Positions 44,818 to 54,227 of a stretch of 64,000 nt of DNA are shown piece after piece. The stretch lies in contig JAQBVJ010000005.1 of assembly GCA_027623235.1 (NCBI GenBank), forward strand, positions 1-64,000, written 5' to 3'. Each line of letters opens with the position of its first letter. Position 1 is the stretch's first letter. Made by a program: the position numbers and the translations under genes. This DNA is from Planctomycetota bacterium. Lineage in GTDB: Bacteria; Planctomycetota; Planctomycetia; Planctomycetales; Planctomycetaceae. The notes beneath the pieces were generated by a model. The model did no database searches. It saw only the letters and a list, made by a program, of their open reading frames with translations, and was not told where the DNA came from.

Positions 44818-46125
44818 TCAGTCCTGCGCCGCTTCCAACTGCGATTGCTTCTCGAACAGAAGACGCTTGCGGAGAACTTCGCACGCCGATCGACCCTCCG
44901 CTGAGGGTTCCGCACAGAGCTTCGTCAGCGAGTCCGTCGCCTCATCCGGCAGTTCGTCCAGTTCGACGAGGACGCGAATGGCCGCCATTCTCGTTTGACG
45001 GTCTGCCGAACCGAGCTCCGCAATCAACGGAATTGCCACGAGCTCTGGCCGTCTCTGGATTCGCCAGACGGACTCCAGCGACTCGATCCGCACTCGCGAA
45101 TCCTCCGACTCAAATTGCGCGACCAGTTCCCGCACGACCGTCGGTCGATCCTCGCCGAGCCCTCGTCGTGGATCGATCCTCGTTCCCGTCCAGGTTGAAC
45201 CGAAACGTCCAAGGCTTCGAGCCGCCCGCCACTGCAGATTCGGCGGAGCATCGCGAACGACTCGCAGGAGCACCGCGACCGAGTTCCGGCCAAGCTGACC
45301 AAGTGCCTGGGCCGCCGCATCCTGAACTTCCGGCGAGTCGTCGAGAACCAGCCGCTCGAACACTGAATCGATCGCCGCATCCGCCTGCGGCCCGAGCTGC
45401 CCGATCGCCAGGCAGGCCTTGCGTCGAATTTCGCTTTCTGGATGTTCGAGCGAACGCACAATCGCCGGCAAAGCTCCGACCGCCTTCGGCCCCGCCAGAG
45501 AAATGGCATCGAGCACAGTCTTCGTCAGAAGCTGCGAGCCAGCGGCGTCTGTTGAGGAATTACCCGAGGTGGATCGATCTCGCCGCAGCAGTTCCTGACC
45601 GAGTGCCTCAATGGCCGGCCCGGTCCCGATCTGCCCGAGTACGTCTGCCACCAGGATTCGATCGCCAGACTCTCGCGACAAATCGTGAAGCTCAGGAGCA
45701 AGCTGACCGACCGCGCCGGCCGCGACTTCCCCGAACAGTCCAAGCGATTTCAAAGCCCAGTATCGATTGTCTCCGGACCGCAGTCGAAGAAGCACTGGCA
45801 CAGCCGCCGCCGCCGGTTCGCCAATTCGCCCGAGCAGCATCCCGGCGCGATGCCGGAGAACCGCCGGACACCGGTCATCCGAGATCACGGCGATCAAGGA
45901 ATCCACCGCTCGCTTTGCCGCTGTACTCGCGGGATCGAGCGTCCGCACCATCTCTTCAAGATCTCGAATCCGTTCCATCGAAAGGCAGGGTCGCACAACC
46001 GAAGGCTGTTCTGCGTCAACCCATTCTGTATGGAACGACAGAGCAATCAGAACGGTTATTCGAATGGAACTCACAAAACCGACCACCACTCTCAGGACGC
46101 GGGCTGCAGCTTCGACAAATTCCAC
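44818..46125 (-). CDS. HEAT-repeat protein
   Basis: 435 residues from a GTG at 46125. A hydrophobic N-terminal stretch (about 10-32, 'VVVGFVSSIRITVLIALSF') may be a signal peptide or anchor. The rest is a run of 30-40-residue helical pairs with the HEAT pattern: 'AAAAVPVLLRLRSGDNRYWALKSLGLFG', 'VQDAAAQALGQLGRNSVAVLL', 'RRKACLAIGQLGPQADAAI', 'IRVLVELDELP'. Such alpha-solenoids bind protein partners. The first strong internal ATG is about 50 codons later, so the start is uncertain. It converges on the FHA gene. Confidence 0.82.
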   Translation of the reverse strand: MEFVEAAARVLRVVVGFVSSIRITVLIALSFHTEWVDAEQPSVVRPCLSMERIRDLEEMVRTLDPASTAAKRAVDSLIAVISDDRCPAVLRHRAGMLLGRIGEPAAAAVPVLLRLRSGDNRYWALKSLGLFGEVAAGAVGQLAPELHDLSRESGDRILVADVLGQIGTGPAIEALGQELLRRDRSTSGNSSTDAAGSQLLTKTVLDAISLAGPKAVGALPAIVRSLEHPESEIRRKACLAIGQLGPQADAAIDSVFERLVLDDSPEVQDAAAQALGQLGRNSVAVLLRVVRDAPPNLQWRAARSLGRFGSTWTGTRIDPRRGLGEDRPTVVRELVAQFESEDSRVRIESLESVWRIQRRPELVAIPLIAELGSADRQTRMAAIRVLVELDELPDEATDSLTKLCAEPSAEGRSACEVLRKRLLFEKQSQLEAAQD

Positions 46126-46243
46126 TTTATGGGAGCGACCGCGGCCCGGCCATCCAGGTCGTAAAGCACGCCAGAAGTTTTACGGACAGGCTGCGAATTT
46201 CCCTTGTTCAACCGTCAGCTTCCTGGGAAAAATTGTTTTGGCC

Positions 46244-47665
46244 TCAAACTCTCACATCCTCCTCCGTCGACCGCGTCTGGCTGGCAATGCACTGCGAGGT
46301 CACGTCTTTCAAAAACGAGACCACTTGCTCAGCCGCACGACCGGTGAACTTTCTGGTGTCGAGGGCTTTCGTCAGGTCGATCCTGGCAAACGCCTCGTCT
46401 TTCTGCAGACGCTCAATCAGGTCGTTGGCGGCTCCTTCCTGTTTGACTTGAGCCGCAGCGGCCTGGCTGTGGATGCGGATTCTTTCGTGGAGTTCCTGGC
46501 GATCTCCGCCGGCTCGGACTCCCTCCATCAGGATTTCTTCGGTCGCCATGAACGGCAGCTCTTCGTTCAGGTGTTTGGCGATAGTTTTCGGGTAGACGAC
46601 CAGGCCGTCGGTGATGTTGCGGTACAGGATCAGAACCGCGTCAATGGCCAGGAAGGCCTGCGGAATGGTGAGGCGGCGGTTGGCGCTGTCGTCGAGGGTT
46701 CGCTCCATCCATTGGGTGGCCATCGTCTGATCAGCGCTCGATTGCAGGCTGATGGCGAATCGAGCCAGGGAGCACATTCGCTCGGACCTCATTGGGTTCC
46801 GTTTGTAGGCCATGGCGGAGGAACCGATCTGACCCGACTCGAACGGTTCTTCGATTTCCTTCATGCTCTGCAGAATCCTCAGATCACTGCCGGCCTTGTG
46901 AGCGGACTGGCCGATGCCGGACAGCACGGCGATAAACTGTGAGTCAATCTTGCGGCTGTAAGTCTGCCCGGTGACGACGTAGTCCGACTCAAAGCCGAGC
47001 TTCTGGACGACTCGCCGGTTCAGTTCCTCGACCTTCTCGTGATCGCTGTCGAACAGCGAGAGAAACGTCGCCTGAGTCCCCGTCGTGCCTTTGACACCTC
47101 GCAGCTTGAGTGTCGCCAGTCGATGGTCGACTTCTTCCAGGTCGAGAACCAGGTCGTAGCACCACAGTGTTGCCCGCTTGCCGACGGTCGTTGGTTGAGC
47201 TGGCTGCAGGTGAGTGAAGCCCAGGCACGGCAGGTCTTTGTACTGATCGGCAAATTTCGCGAGCTCAGCAATCACTCCGACAAGTCGCGCCCGGATCAAC
47301 TGCAGCGCCTCGCGCATCAGGATGAGGTCGGTATTGTCCGTGACGTAGCAGCTGGTCGCTCCCAGGTGGATGATGCCCTTCGCGCTGGGGCACTGATCCC
47401 CGTAGGCGTGAACGTGTGCCATGACGTCGTGCCGGCAGATTTGTTCGTGCCTCGCCGCATTTTCAAAGTCGATGTTGTCGACGTTGGCCCGCAGTTCGTC
47501 GAGCTGCTGATCGGTGATGTCCAGGCCAAGCTCCTGTTCGGCTTCGGCGAGGGCGATCCACAGGCGTCGCCAGGTGGAATGCCGACGCTGCGGCGAAAAC
47601 AGCTCAGCCATTTCGCGTGACGCGTAGCGGGAAATCAGCGGGTTCGTGTAGATGTCGTGACTCAA
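46244..47665 (-). CDS. purB: Adenylosuccinate lyase
   Basis: 473 residues. Cleaves adenylosuccinate and SAICAR to release fumarate in purine synthesis. The family's blocks are '[17 protein letters not shown]', '[17 protein letters not shown]', '[13 protein letters not shown]' and the signature '[18 protein letters not shown]'. The start is a TTG at 47665, decided by the strong GGAGGAG 8 bases upstream and by the family-typical opening '[11 protein letters not shown]'. Length and layout resemble animal-type PurB. It is alone, away from purC at 24 kb. Confidence 0.96.
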   Translation of the reverse strand: MSHDIYTNPLISRYASREMAELFSPQRRHSTWRRLWIALAEAEQELGLDITDQQLDELRANVDNIDFENAARHEQICRHDVMAHVHAYGDQCPSAKGIIHLGATSCYVTDNTDLILMREALQLIRARLVGVIAELAKFADQYKDLPCLGFTHLQPAQPTTVGKRATLWCYDLVLDLEEVDHRLATLKLRGVKGTTGTQATFLSLFDSDHEKVEELNRRVVQKLGFESDYVVTGQTYSRKIDSQFIAVLSGIGQSAHKAGSDLRILQSMKEIEEPFESGQIGSSAMAYKRNPMRSERMCSLARFAISLQSSADQTMATQWMERTLDDSANRRLTIPQAFLAIDAVLILYRNITDGLVVYPKTIAKHLNEELPFMATEEILMEGVRAGGDRQELHERIRIHSQAAAAQVKQEGAANDLIERLQKDEAFARIDLTKALDTRKFTGRAAEQVVSFLKDVTSQCIASQTRSTEEDVRV

Positions 47666-47757
47666 GAGTGTCTCCTCCGGGGAGCAGGCGTTTTGCTGCG
47701 GCGGCAGGCGTGTCGCGGGGAAGTTCCTTCGCTTGCGATTCAGCCTGGTTGTGCTGA

Positions 47758-47943
47758 TCAGGTTCGCACGAAATATCTGGCGATGCTCATGCCGACGAGG
47801 ACGGCAATCAGTCCGACAATCACGTTGGCAGCGACGTTCGCCACCCCGAGGATCGGGCGGTCTTCGCGGATCAGAGAAATCGTCTCAAAACCAAAGGTCG
47901 AAAACGTCGTCAGAGATCCCAGGCAACCGGTGATCCGGATCAG
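47758..47943 (-). pseudogene. Remnant of a CrcB/Fluc fluoride channel, C-terminal half only
   Basis: The reverse strand encodes '[24 protein letters not shown]' and a final membrane segment '[21 protein letters not shown]'. G-x-L-G-x-x-T-T-F-S-T-F is the fluoride-channel signature. Complete CrcB proteins have about 125 residues and four membrane segments; here the first two, with the N-terminal 'GTLxVN' part, are missing in all three frames upstream, where the sequence is polar. No suitable start lies in front of the match. It is therefore an N-terminally deleted pseudogene, unless a distant start gives a chimera. Confidence 0.7.
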
Positions 47944-48171
47944 CCTCGCCCGGTCCGAGAGTGATTTCTCCGACTTCGAGTGATTCCTCGGGCAGTTTAT
48001 TCGCTCCGAGCCGGAGCGGCGAGCGAGCCGTCTGACTCGTGTCGACCGGGCCATCCGCAACTTCCGTGGCCAGCTCCGACCCCACTGCCGAATCGCTGCT
48101 GTACTCACCTGAAAAAGGACGATACCCTTTGCCTGTTGGAATTTTTGACAGGCTTAACGTGGGAGTACCTC

Positions 48172-49233
48172 ATGCCTGTTTCTCAGAAAGCAAAACCTCA
48201 AGCTGCCCATCGCCAGGCCGATCGCTGGATCGAGAATTGCTGGATGCGGTTACGGCTGGGGCAGTTCATGAAATCCGCGGCCGACTGGCTGGCGGTGTAC
48301 CTCTTTTGTTTTGGGGCGGCGATCCTCATCGTCAAGCTGGCTCTTCCGCAATTCTGGCCGCACGTGCTCTGGCTGGGACTCGGGACGATTCCAATTGCAG
48401 GTTTCGCATGGTGGCTTTCCGGTCGAGACATGTTTTCCCGGACGGAGTCCATTGCGATTCTCGACAGTCGCCTGCGCGCCGGCGGGCTGTTGATGACTCT
48501 CGCAGAATCTCCTAATGACGAATGGCTTGAGCGGCTGCCTCACCTGGAGAGTCTGTGGCAGGCGAGCCTTCCGCAGTTCTGGCCGCTGCGGTTTGCAAAG
48601 CAGACCGCGTTCCCCGCTGTGTTTCTGATGGGCGTCTGTCTGGTGCCGGAGCGTGAAATCGAAGCCGCTCCCGCTTTGAAAAACACCGCAGGCACAAAGG
48701 CCGCCGCACAACTGGAAGAGTTGCTCGAACAGCTTGACGAGATGGAGATACTCGAAGAGGAAGAAGAGAAGGAACTGCGGGACGAAATTGAGAAGCTCGT
48801 CGAGGAAACCAAACAGACGCCGCTGACTCATGAAAAGTGGGAGACCGTCGACGCCCTGGAGTCGATGATGCGGATGCGGGCAGAAACGGCGGACGCGAAT
48901 CTGTCGAAGGCTCAGGAATCGCTGGCCGCCCTGCAGCGTGCTTCGAAAGCGGATGCCAAACTGATGACCCAGGAATCCGTTGAGCAGCTCGCGAAGGACG
49001 TGAAAGAAGCCCTGGAGAAACTGGCAAAGACTGGAGCGTTCAACAAGCTGTCTCCGCAGCTTCGCGAGCAGCTCGAACGCCTCATGAAGACTGGACAGTT
49101 CGAACTGCCCGATGACCCGGAAGCCCGACAGCAGATGCTCGATGAGCTGAGCGAGTTTCTCGACAAGGAATCTGACAAGCTGTCCGAACTCCGTAAGAAG
49201 TGTGAAAACTGCGGCAAGCCGGGCGGTACCTGA
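48172..49233 (+). CDS. Membrane protein with long coiled coil, ended by an in-frame TGA
   Basis: 353 residues from the ATG at 48172 (GGGAG upstream). Two adjacent membrane segments (about 45-65 and 70-87) are followed by a short globular part, a further hydrophobic segment (about 145-160) and a highly charged coiled coil (about 175-345; 'LEELLEQLDEMEILEEEEEKELRDEIEKLVEE' region), then 'RKKCENCGKPGGT' and TGA at 49231. The frame then continues for 117 codons that fit the same protein (next entry). I do not recognise a named family, though planctomycetes have similar proteins of roughly 450-500 residues. Confidence 0.75.
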   Translation: MPVSQKAKPQAAHRQADRWIENCWMRLRLGQFMKSAADWLAVYLFCFGAAILIVKLALPQFWPHVLWLGLGTIPIAGFAWWLSGRDMFSRTESIAILDSRLRAGGLLMTLAESPNDEWLERLPHLESLWQASLPQFWPLRFAKQTAFPAVFLMGVCLVPEREIEAAPALKNTAGTKAAAQLEELLEQLDEMEILEEEEEKELRDEIEKLVEETKQTPLTHEKWETVDALESMMRMRAETADANLSKAQESLAALQRASKADAKLMTQESVEQLAKDVKEALEKLAKTGAFNKLSPQLREQLERLMKTGQFELPDDPEARQQMLDELSEFLDKESDKLSELRKKCENCGKPGGT

Positions 49234-49587
49234 CTGTCCACTGGAGATGGCCAGTGTGCTGGCCAGAATCCGGGCGGTCGCCCGGGACGCGGTGGAGTAA
49301 CCAGAGGACGTGGCGATGCGGATCTGACCTACGGCGACGAGTCGAACGACGAAAACGTGAAGTTCAAGGAAACGGTCCTGCCGCCGGGCATGCTCGACAA
49401 ACCTCGCGATGAGGTCATCGGAGTGACGGTCGCCTCACCGGAAGTGAATGCGGAAAAAGGCGTTCGCGGAGCCGCTCGAACAAACACGGTCGCAACGGGA
49501 GACGAAACGTGGAGCCGCAACGTGCGGCCGCGTCATCGATCGGTCGTCAGAAAGTACTTCGACGATCGAGAGAAACCGAAAGAGTAG
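49234..49587 (+). pseudogene. In-frame continuation of the coiled-coil membrane protein after the TGA
   Basis: Directly after the TGA the same frame runs open to a TAG at 49587. It reads as an ordinary Gly-rich then structured C-terminus: 'GQNPGGRPGRGGVTRGRGDA', 'DLTYGDESNDENVKFKETVLPPGM' and 'ETWSRNVRPRHRSVVRKYF'. Internal ATG 49411 region offers no ribosome-binding site. I judge the stop to be a lesion, an error, or a readthrough site (context TGA-C). Confidence 0.6.
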
Positions 49588-49619
49588 CCAGCACGAGAAG
49601 CGCTGGCTCTTGTGGATTC

Positions 49620-49649
49620 AAAACCGGATGCCTTCGGGCATCCGGTTTT
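49620..49649. terminator. Strong bidirectional terminator
   Basis: AAAACCGGATGCC-TTCG-GGCATCCGGTTTT: a perfect 13-bp stem with a UUCG tetraloop, with A's on one side and T's on the other, lying between two convergent genes (stops at 49587 and 49700). Confidence 0.93.
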
Positions 49650-49699
49650 CGTTTGCGCTGTCCCCGGGAAACAGATGCTGATCTCTCCGCAACAAGGGC

Positions 49700-51154
49700 T
49701 CAGGTCATGATGTCCCGTACGACCTCGCCGTGAACGTCGGTCAGGCGGAAGTCGCGGCCGGCGTAGTTGAACGTCAGCCGCTCGTGATCCAGGCCGAGCA
49801 GATGGAGCATCGTGGCGTGCCAGTCGTGGATGTGGACGGGATTCTCGACGGCTTTGTATCCGTGCTCGTCGGTCGCTCCGTAGGCCAGGCCGCCTTTGAC
49901 GCCGCCGCCGGCCATCCACAACGTGTAGCCCTTGTTGTTGTGATCGCGGCCGCTTCCGCTCTGAGCGTAGGGAGTCCGGCCAAATTCTCCGGCCCACACG
50001 ACGAGCGTGTCCCGCAGCATGCCTCGCTGTTTGAGGTCGGCAAGCAGAGCCGCGACCGGTTGATCTGTCTCGGAACCGCTTTTTGCCAGCTCGTCCTTGA
50101 TGAGAAAATGGTGATCCCACTTCGAGGGAGCCGTGATCTCGATAAACCGGACGCCGGCTTCGGCCAGTCGTCGGGCCAGAATGCACTGCCGCGCGAAGCG
50201 GTCTGTCGGCAGGCCTGAGCCGACTCCGTAGAGCTTCAATGTCGACTCTGTCTCAGACCGAATGTCGAGAATCTGCGGCACCTCATCCTGCATCCGAAAG
50301 GCCAGTTCAAACGACTCGATGGCTCCTTCAATTTCCGGGTGATGGACATCGCGGCTGAGCTTGCGCTGGTTGAGTCCGCGAATCAGGTCGAGCTGTTTTC
50401 GCTGCAGCCCTTTCGGAAGAAAATCATTCGAGACGTTACTCAACGGCGGCCCCGGCTCCTGATCTTTGCCGAGCAGCGCCGCATAGAACGCCGGAATCTG
50501 GTTGCCGCCAATGCGTGTTCCCTGGCAGATCGCCGGCAGAAACCCGCTGCCGTAGTTGCGGGCTCCACCGTTGTCGGACGGCGGGTTGACCGTGATAAAA
50601 CCGGGCAGGTTCTGGTTGTCAGTGCCGAGGCCGTACAGAGTCCAGGCTCCGACCGATGGCCGGACAAACTGAAAACTTCCAGTATGCATCTGGGCGAAGG
50701 CCTGCGAGTGATTTGGCAGGTCCGTATGCATGCTGTGAATCATGCACAGGTCGTCGGCCTGGCGGGCGAGGTTCGGAAAGACTTCGGAAAACCACAGCCC
50801 TGACTCACCATGCTGAGCGAATTTGAACGGTGACCCGAGCAGCCGTGCTCCCCCGCGTTCCTGCCCGATTGTTGTCGCGTCTCCGGAACCGCGATTCAAA
50901 GCCGGCTTATAATCGAACAGGTCGACGTGCGATGGTCCACCGTTCATGCAGAGGAAGATGACGCGTTTCGCGCGCACGGGAAAATGCGTGGCCTGCGGCG
51001 CGATCCCTCTGCCGGTTGAGGCGGCTTCTTTCGCCGTCGCCTGGTGAGCGAGGCCTGCGAACGCCAGATACCCGAACCCGGAAGCAAACGACTTCAGCGC
51101 GTGCCGGCGTGAGAGTCCGACAGGCTCTACGTGTCCGGCCTGGTGATTCGTCAT
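49700..51154 (-). CDS. DUF1501 family Tat-exported protein, second copy
   Basis: 484 residues from the ATG at 51154 (the frame is open for 28 unlikely codons upstream). Tat-type signal SRRHALKSF with a hydrophobic 'GYLAFAGLAHQA'. DUF1501 markers: 'IFLCMNGGPSHVDLFDYKP', 'FPNLARQADDLCMIHSM', 'VRFIEITAPSKWDHH', 'VVWAGEFGRTPYAQ' and 'GRDHNNKGYTLWMAGGG'. It follows the PSCyt1/PSD1 gene by 13 bp on the minus strand, the same order as the pair at 4-9 kb, but this one lacks close identity with it. Confidence 0.9.
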   Translation of the reverse strand: MTNHQAGHVEPVGLSRRHALKSFASGFGYLAFAGLAHQATAKEAASTGRGIAPQATHFPVRAKRVIFLCMNGGPSHVDLFDYKPALNRGSGDATTIGQERGGARLLGSPFKFAQHGESGLWFSEVFPNLARQADDLCMIHSMHTDLPNHSQAFAQMHTGSFQFVRPSVGAWTLYGLGTDNQNLPGFITVNPPSDNGGARNYGSGFLPAICQGTRIGGNQIPAFYAALLGKDQEPGPPLSNVSNDFLPKGLQRKQLDLIRGLNQRKLSRDVHHPEIEGAIESFELAFRMQDEVPQILDIRSETESTLKLYGVGSGLPTDRFARQCILARRLAEAGVRFIEITAPSKWDHHFLIKDELAKSGSETDQPVAALLADLKQRGMLRDTLVVWAGEFGRTPYAQSGSGRDHNNKGYTLWMAGGGVKGGLAYGATDEHGYKAVENPVHIHDWHATMLHLLGLDHERLTFNYAGRDFRLTDVHGEVVRDIMT

Positions 51155-51167
51155 GAGTGATCTGCTC

Positions 51168-53702
51168 TCAATCGAGGTTTCTGAATTCCGCCGTCGCAAG
51201 GAGTGCCTGGCAGAAACTGACCAGAACCTGCGGTTCATCTTCGCCGTTTGCTTTCGTCTGTTGTCCGAGAAATTCGCTCGCCAGTTTCAGTTCCTCAGAA
51301 TCCGGCGGTCGGCTGAAGCAAAGGAGAAATGCCTGCATCACCTGTTCTTTGGCGTCGCCCGATTTCGCGCCGACTCGCCGTGCGAGCGACACGGCCCGGT
51401 CGTGAATAAACGGGCTGTTCATCAGGTAGAGTGCCTGCAGCGGCACGTTGGTCGTTTCCCTCGCACCGGTGACGAGGCTGGGTTCGGCGAAGTCGAACAG
51501 GTCGAGGACATCCGGCAGCCGGTCGCGCAGAACGGGCAGATAGACCGATCGGTGCCGCGAGCCATCGAGGTCCGTGGGGACCCGCTTGTCGAGGCCGATG
51601 AGTGAAACCGGGCGATCGCCGATGACTCGCGCGACGAGCGATCCTTCAGGCCGCACGGTGTCGAAGTCTCCGGCCGCGACCAGCATGGCATCTCGAATCA
51701 CCTCGGCGTCCAGCCGCCGTTTGCTGGCTCGCCACAGAAGCCGGTTGTCCGGGTCGATCTGAAATGCGGCCTCGTCAAACGTTGACGCCTGGCGATACGT
51801 GCGAGACAGGACGATCTGCCGAATCAGAGTCTTCGTCGACCATCCGTTCGCGACGAATTCAATCGCCAGATGGTCAAGCAGTTTCGGATGGCTCGGAGGT
51901 TCACCCGTCATGCCGAAGTTATCGACCGTTCGCACGAGGCCCGCTCCGAGTAAGTGGTGCCAGACGCGGTTGACGAAAACCCGCGCTGTCAACGGATGGT
52001 CCGGATGAGTCAGCCATCGGGCGAGTTCCAGTCGTCCACTCTGCTCGGCCGGCGGAGGGGAACAATCAATCGGCACAACCACTGGAAAACCGCGAGTCAC
52101 GGGTTCTCCGGGCCGGCCGATTTCCCCGCGTTCGAGCAGCGGCACGTCGATGACCTTTGCGCCTTCCAGTGCTCCCATTGCCAGCGGCAGCGCCTCGCCG
52201 GTCTCGCTGACTTTTTCAAGCTGCCCCTCAATCGCGCCCGACCGCCAGAAGATTCGCAACGCGTCCCGCAGAGTAAACAGTCCTTCCGCACTTTCGCCAG
52301 CGGCGATCGCTCGGAACACAGCGGCGCGGCCTTCTTGTTCCTCAGCCTTCAATGCGGCGAGATCGGCTTTCAGCTTTGCGACTCGCTCTGCCGGGATTCC
52401 TGAATGGAGTATCGGCTGCCCTTTCACATGCGGCAGCAGCAGCGGATCGCCGCCAACTTGATTTGCCGGCGAGACGGCCGTGCCGAAATACGTTTTCGTG
52501 CTGCCGAAAATTCCTGCGAGCGCGTAGTAATCCTGCATCGAATACGGATCGAACTTGTGGTCGTGGCAGCGGGCACACGCGACCGAACTGGCCATGACTC
52601 CGCGAGTGACCGAATCGATTTGCTCGTCGACGACGTCGGCCAGAAATTGAATCGGGTTGGCAGCGTCGAGGTCCTTTGGTCCGACCGCGAGAAAGCCCGT
52701 CGCAATCAGCAGGCGAGCCCGCTCGGCATCGTCGGCGTAAGGCAGGAGGTCTCCCGCAAGCTGCTCCGTGAGGAATCGGTCATAGGGGACGTCGGCTCCG
52801 ACCGAGTCGAGCACGTAGTCGCGATACCGGAACGCGTAGGGAAAAGTGATGTTGGCCTGCCGGCCACTCGACTCGGCAAAGCGAGCGACGTCGAGCCAGT
52901 GCCGACCCCAGCGTTCTCCGAAATGCGGCGACGCCAGCAGCGAATCGACTTCTGTCTTGAGAGCGGCCTCAACACCGTCGGCATCGTGCCGCGCCAGAAA
53001 TCGCTCGACATCGCCCGGCACTGGCGGGAGCCCGACGAGGTCAAAGTGCAGCCGCCTCAGCAATGTCTCCGGTGCCGCATCGGGTGAGGGCGACAGACCG
53101 GCGGTTTCGAGTTTCGCCAGCACGAAACGATCGATGTCGCTCGACGGCCAGGCGGAGTTCTTCGTGTCCGGCAACCCATGCCGCATCGGCTTCTGCATCG
53201 ACCAGAATCGTCGACCGGCTTCCATGTCAACCGGCGGCCCAGTCGTCTCGGTCTGCTCACGCGGATCCGGTGCACCGGAGCGGATCCAGTTCTTCACGTC
53301 GCGCAACAGGTCATCCGAAACGCGTTTGCCTTTGGGGGGCATTCGGAAATCGGGATCAGTTTGAGAAATGGCCGTGAGCAGCAGGCTCTCATCCGGCTTC
53401 CCCGGCACGACTGCCGGGCCGCGATCACCGCCCTCTCGAATGCCCTGCCGTGAATCGAGAAACAACCCGCCTTCCGACTTGCCTGCCGAGTGGGAATGAC
53501 ACGGGTAGCAGCGTTGAACCAGCAGAGGCCGAATCTTCGACTCAAACAGCCGAATCCCGGCAGTGTCGGTCTTCGTGCTGGCTGCATCTTCAGCCGACAA
53601 TTGCTCGACACCCGATTCGGCCAGCGCGGCCAAAGCAAACGCGAGGACCGCGGACCGGACGAGTGGCGAACGACGGCCATTTGCTCGCAGCGGGTTACTC
53701 AT
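51168..53702 (-). CDS. PSCyt1/DUF1549/DUF1553 protein, second copy, without PA14
   Basis: 844 residues. A signal peptide ('VLAFALAALAESG') is followed by a heme-type motif CYPCH in 'LLVQRCYPCHSHSAGKSEGG', DUF1549 (about 165-380; 'FGERWGRHWLDVARFAESSG', 'CARCHDHKFDPYS') and DUF1553 (about 560-830; 'ARVFVNRVWHHLLGAGLV', 'RRLDAEVIRDAM'). It is 270 residues shorter than the copy at 4-7 kb because the PA14 insert is absent. The ATG at 53702 has only a weak ribosome-binding site; a start 16 codons upstream is possible. Confidence 0.9.
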   Translation of the reverse strand: MSNPLRANGRRSPLVRSAVLAFALAALAESGVEQLSAEDAASTKTDTAGIRLFESKIRPLLVQRCYPCHSHSAGKSEGGLFLDSRQGIREGGDRGPAVVPGKPDESLLLTAISQTDPDFRMPPKGKRVSDDLLRDVKNWIRSGAPDPREQTETTGPPVDMEAGRRFWSMQKPMRHGLPDTKNSAWPSSDIDRFVLAKLETAGLSPSPDAAPETLLRRLHFDLVGLPPVPGDVERFLARHDADGVEAALKTEVDSLLASPHFGERWGRHWLDVARFAESSGRQANITFPYAFRYRDYVLDSVGADVPYDRFLTEQLAGDLLPYADDAERARLLIATGFLAVGPKDLDAANPIQFLADVVDEQIDSVTRGVMASSVACARCHDHKFDPYSMQDYYALAGIFGSTKTYFGTAVSPANQVGGDPLLLPHVKGQPILHSGIPAERVAKLKADLAALKAEEQEGRAAVFRAIAAGESAEGLFTLRDALRIFWRSGAIEGQLEKVSETGEALPLAMGALEGAKVIDVPLLERGEIGRPGEPVTRGFPVVVPIDCSPPPAEQSGRLELARWLTHPDHPLTARVFVNRVWHHLLGAGLVRTVDNFGMTGEPPSHPKLLDHLAIEFVANGWSTKTLIRQIVLSRTYRQASTFDEAAFQIDPDNRLLWRASKRRLDAEVIRDAMLVAAGDFDTVRPEGSLVARVIGDRPVSLIGLDKRVPTDLDGSRHRSVYLPVLRDRLPDVLDLFDFAEPSLVTGARETTNVPLQALYLMNSPFIHDRAVSLARRVGAKSGDAKEQVMQAFLLCFSRPPDSEELKLASEFLGQQTKANGEDEPQVLVSFCQALLATAEFRNLD

Positions 53703-54227
53703 AAGAAGTACTCGCAATGGTCCAGTTCTGAGCACGCATCGCCTCTCCATCCAAAGTACCGATCGCGGCGTCTAACCGAACAGGATATCGCTCGCCGGTC
53801 AATCGGGACCAGTGCCACGCGAACTCTGCCAATCATCATTGCGAATTCTCACAGGTGAGGCTCACCCTTTGTGAAGCCGCCAGGCGACTCCCATCGGAGC
53901 GGCCGCCTGGTCATCTCCGCGAGCGTTGAACTGGTTTGCTCCCTGTCTTTGCCCGGCGGCGACTATTTTGAATTCCCGAAACTCGCCGGCGGTTTCGTCG
54001 AACGTCGCCCGGCCGTGAACCTGCGTGGCGAGAACGCGGTTCCCCTCGCTTGTGGATATCGGGGCCCGTCCCGCGAGCCCGGACATTCGCTGATGCCACG
54101 CGGCCGGTTGTGCCGATGATGAGGATGCCGGCAACTCTGCCGGATGACGGTGGCGGCGTGCGCACTTTCAGAATCGCCGTTACCTCAGCGTTCAAAACAG
54201 TTTGCGTCGAACCAGCTGGAACCCGTT
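53703..54227. other. 525-bp intergenic region
   Basis: It holds a possible minus-strand gene fragment at 53862-54134 (separate entry) and the promoters for the PSCyt1 gene (minus) and the AAA ATPase (plus). Nothing else is recognised. Confidence 0.35.
53862..54134 (-). pseudogene. Possible C-terminal remnant of a secreted planctomycete protein
   Basis: A 90-codon reverse-strand frame ends 'GRATFDETAGEFREFKIVAAG' and 'AAPMGVAWRLHKG'. From memory, the closing blocks G-R-A-x-(Y/F)-D and (A/P)-P-x-G-V-A-(F/W)-x-L occur at the end of a family of larger exported planctomycete proteins of unknown function. No N-terminal part is present in any frame. It could instead be a chance open frame. Confidence 0.35.

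Noticed and set aside
8859-49587. Recoding of UGA as an amino acid or selenocysteine
   Set aside because: Many intact genes here end in TGA, and neither interrupted gene belongs to a known selenoprotein family; no SECIS-like hairpin was evident after the stops.
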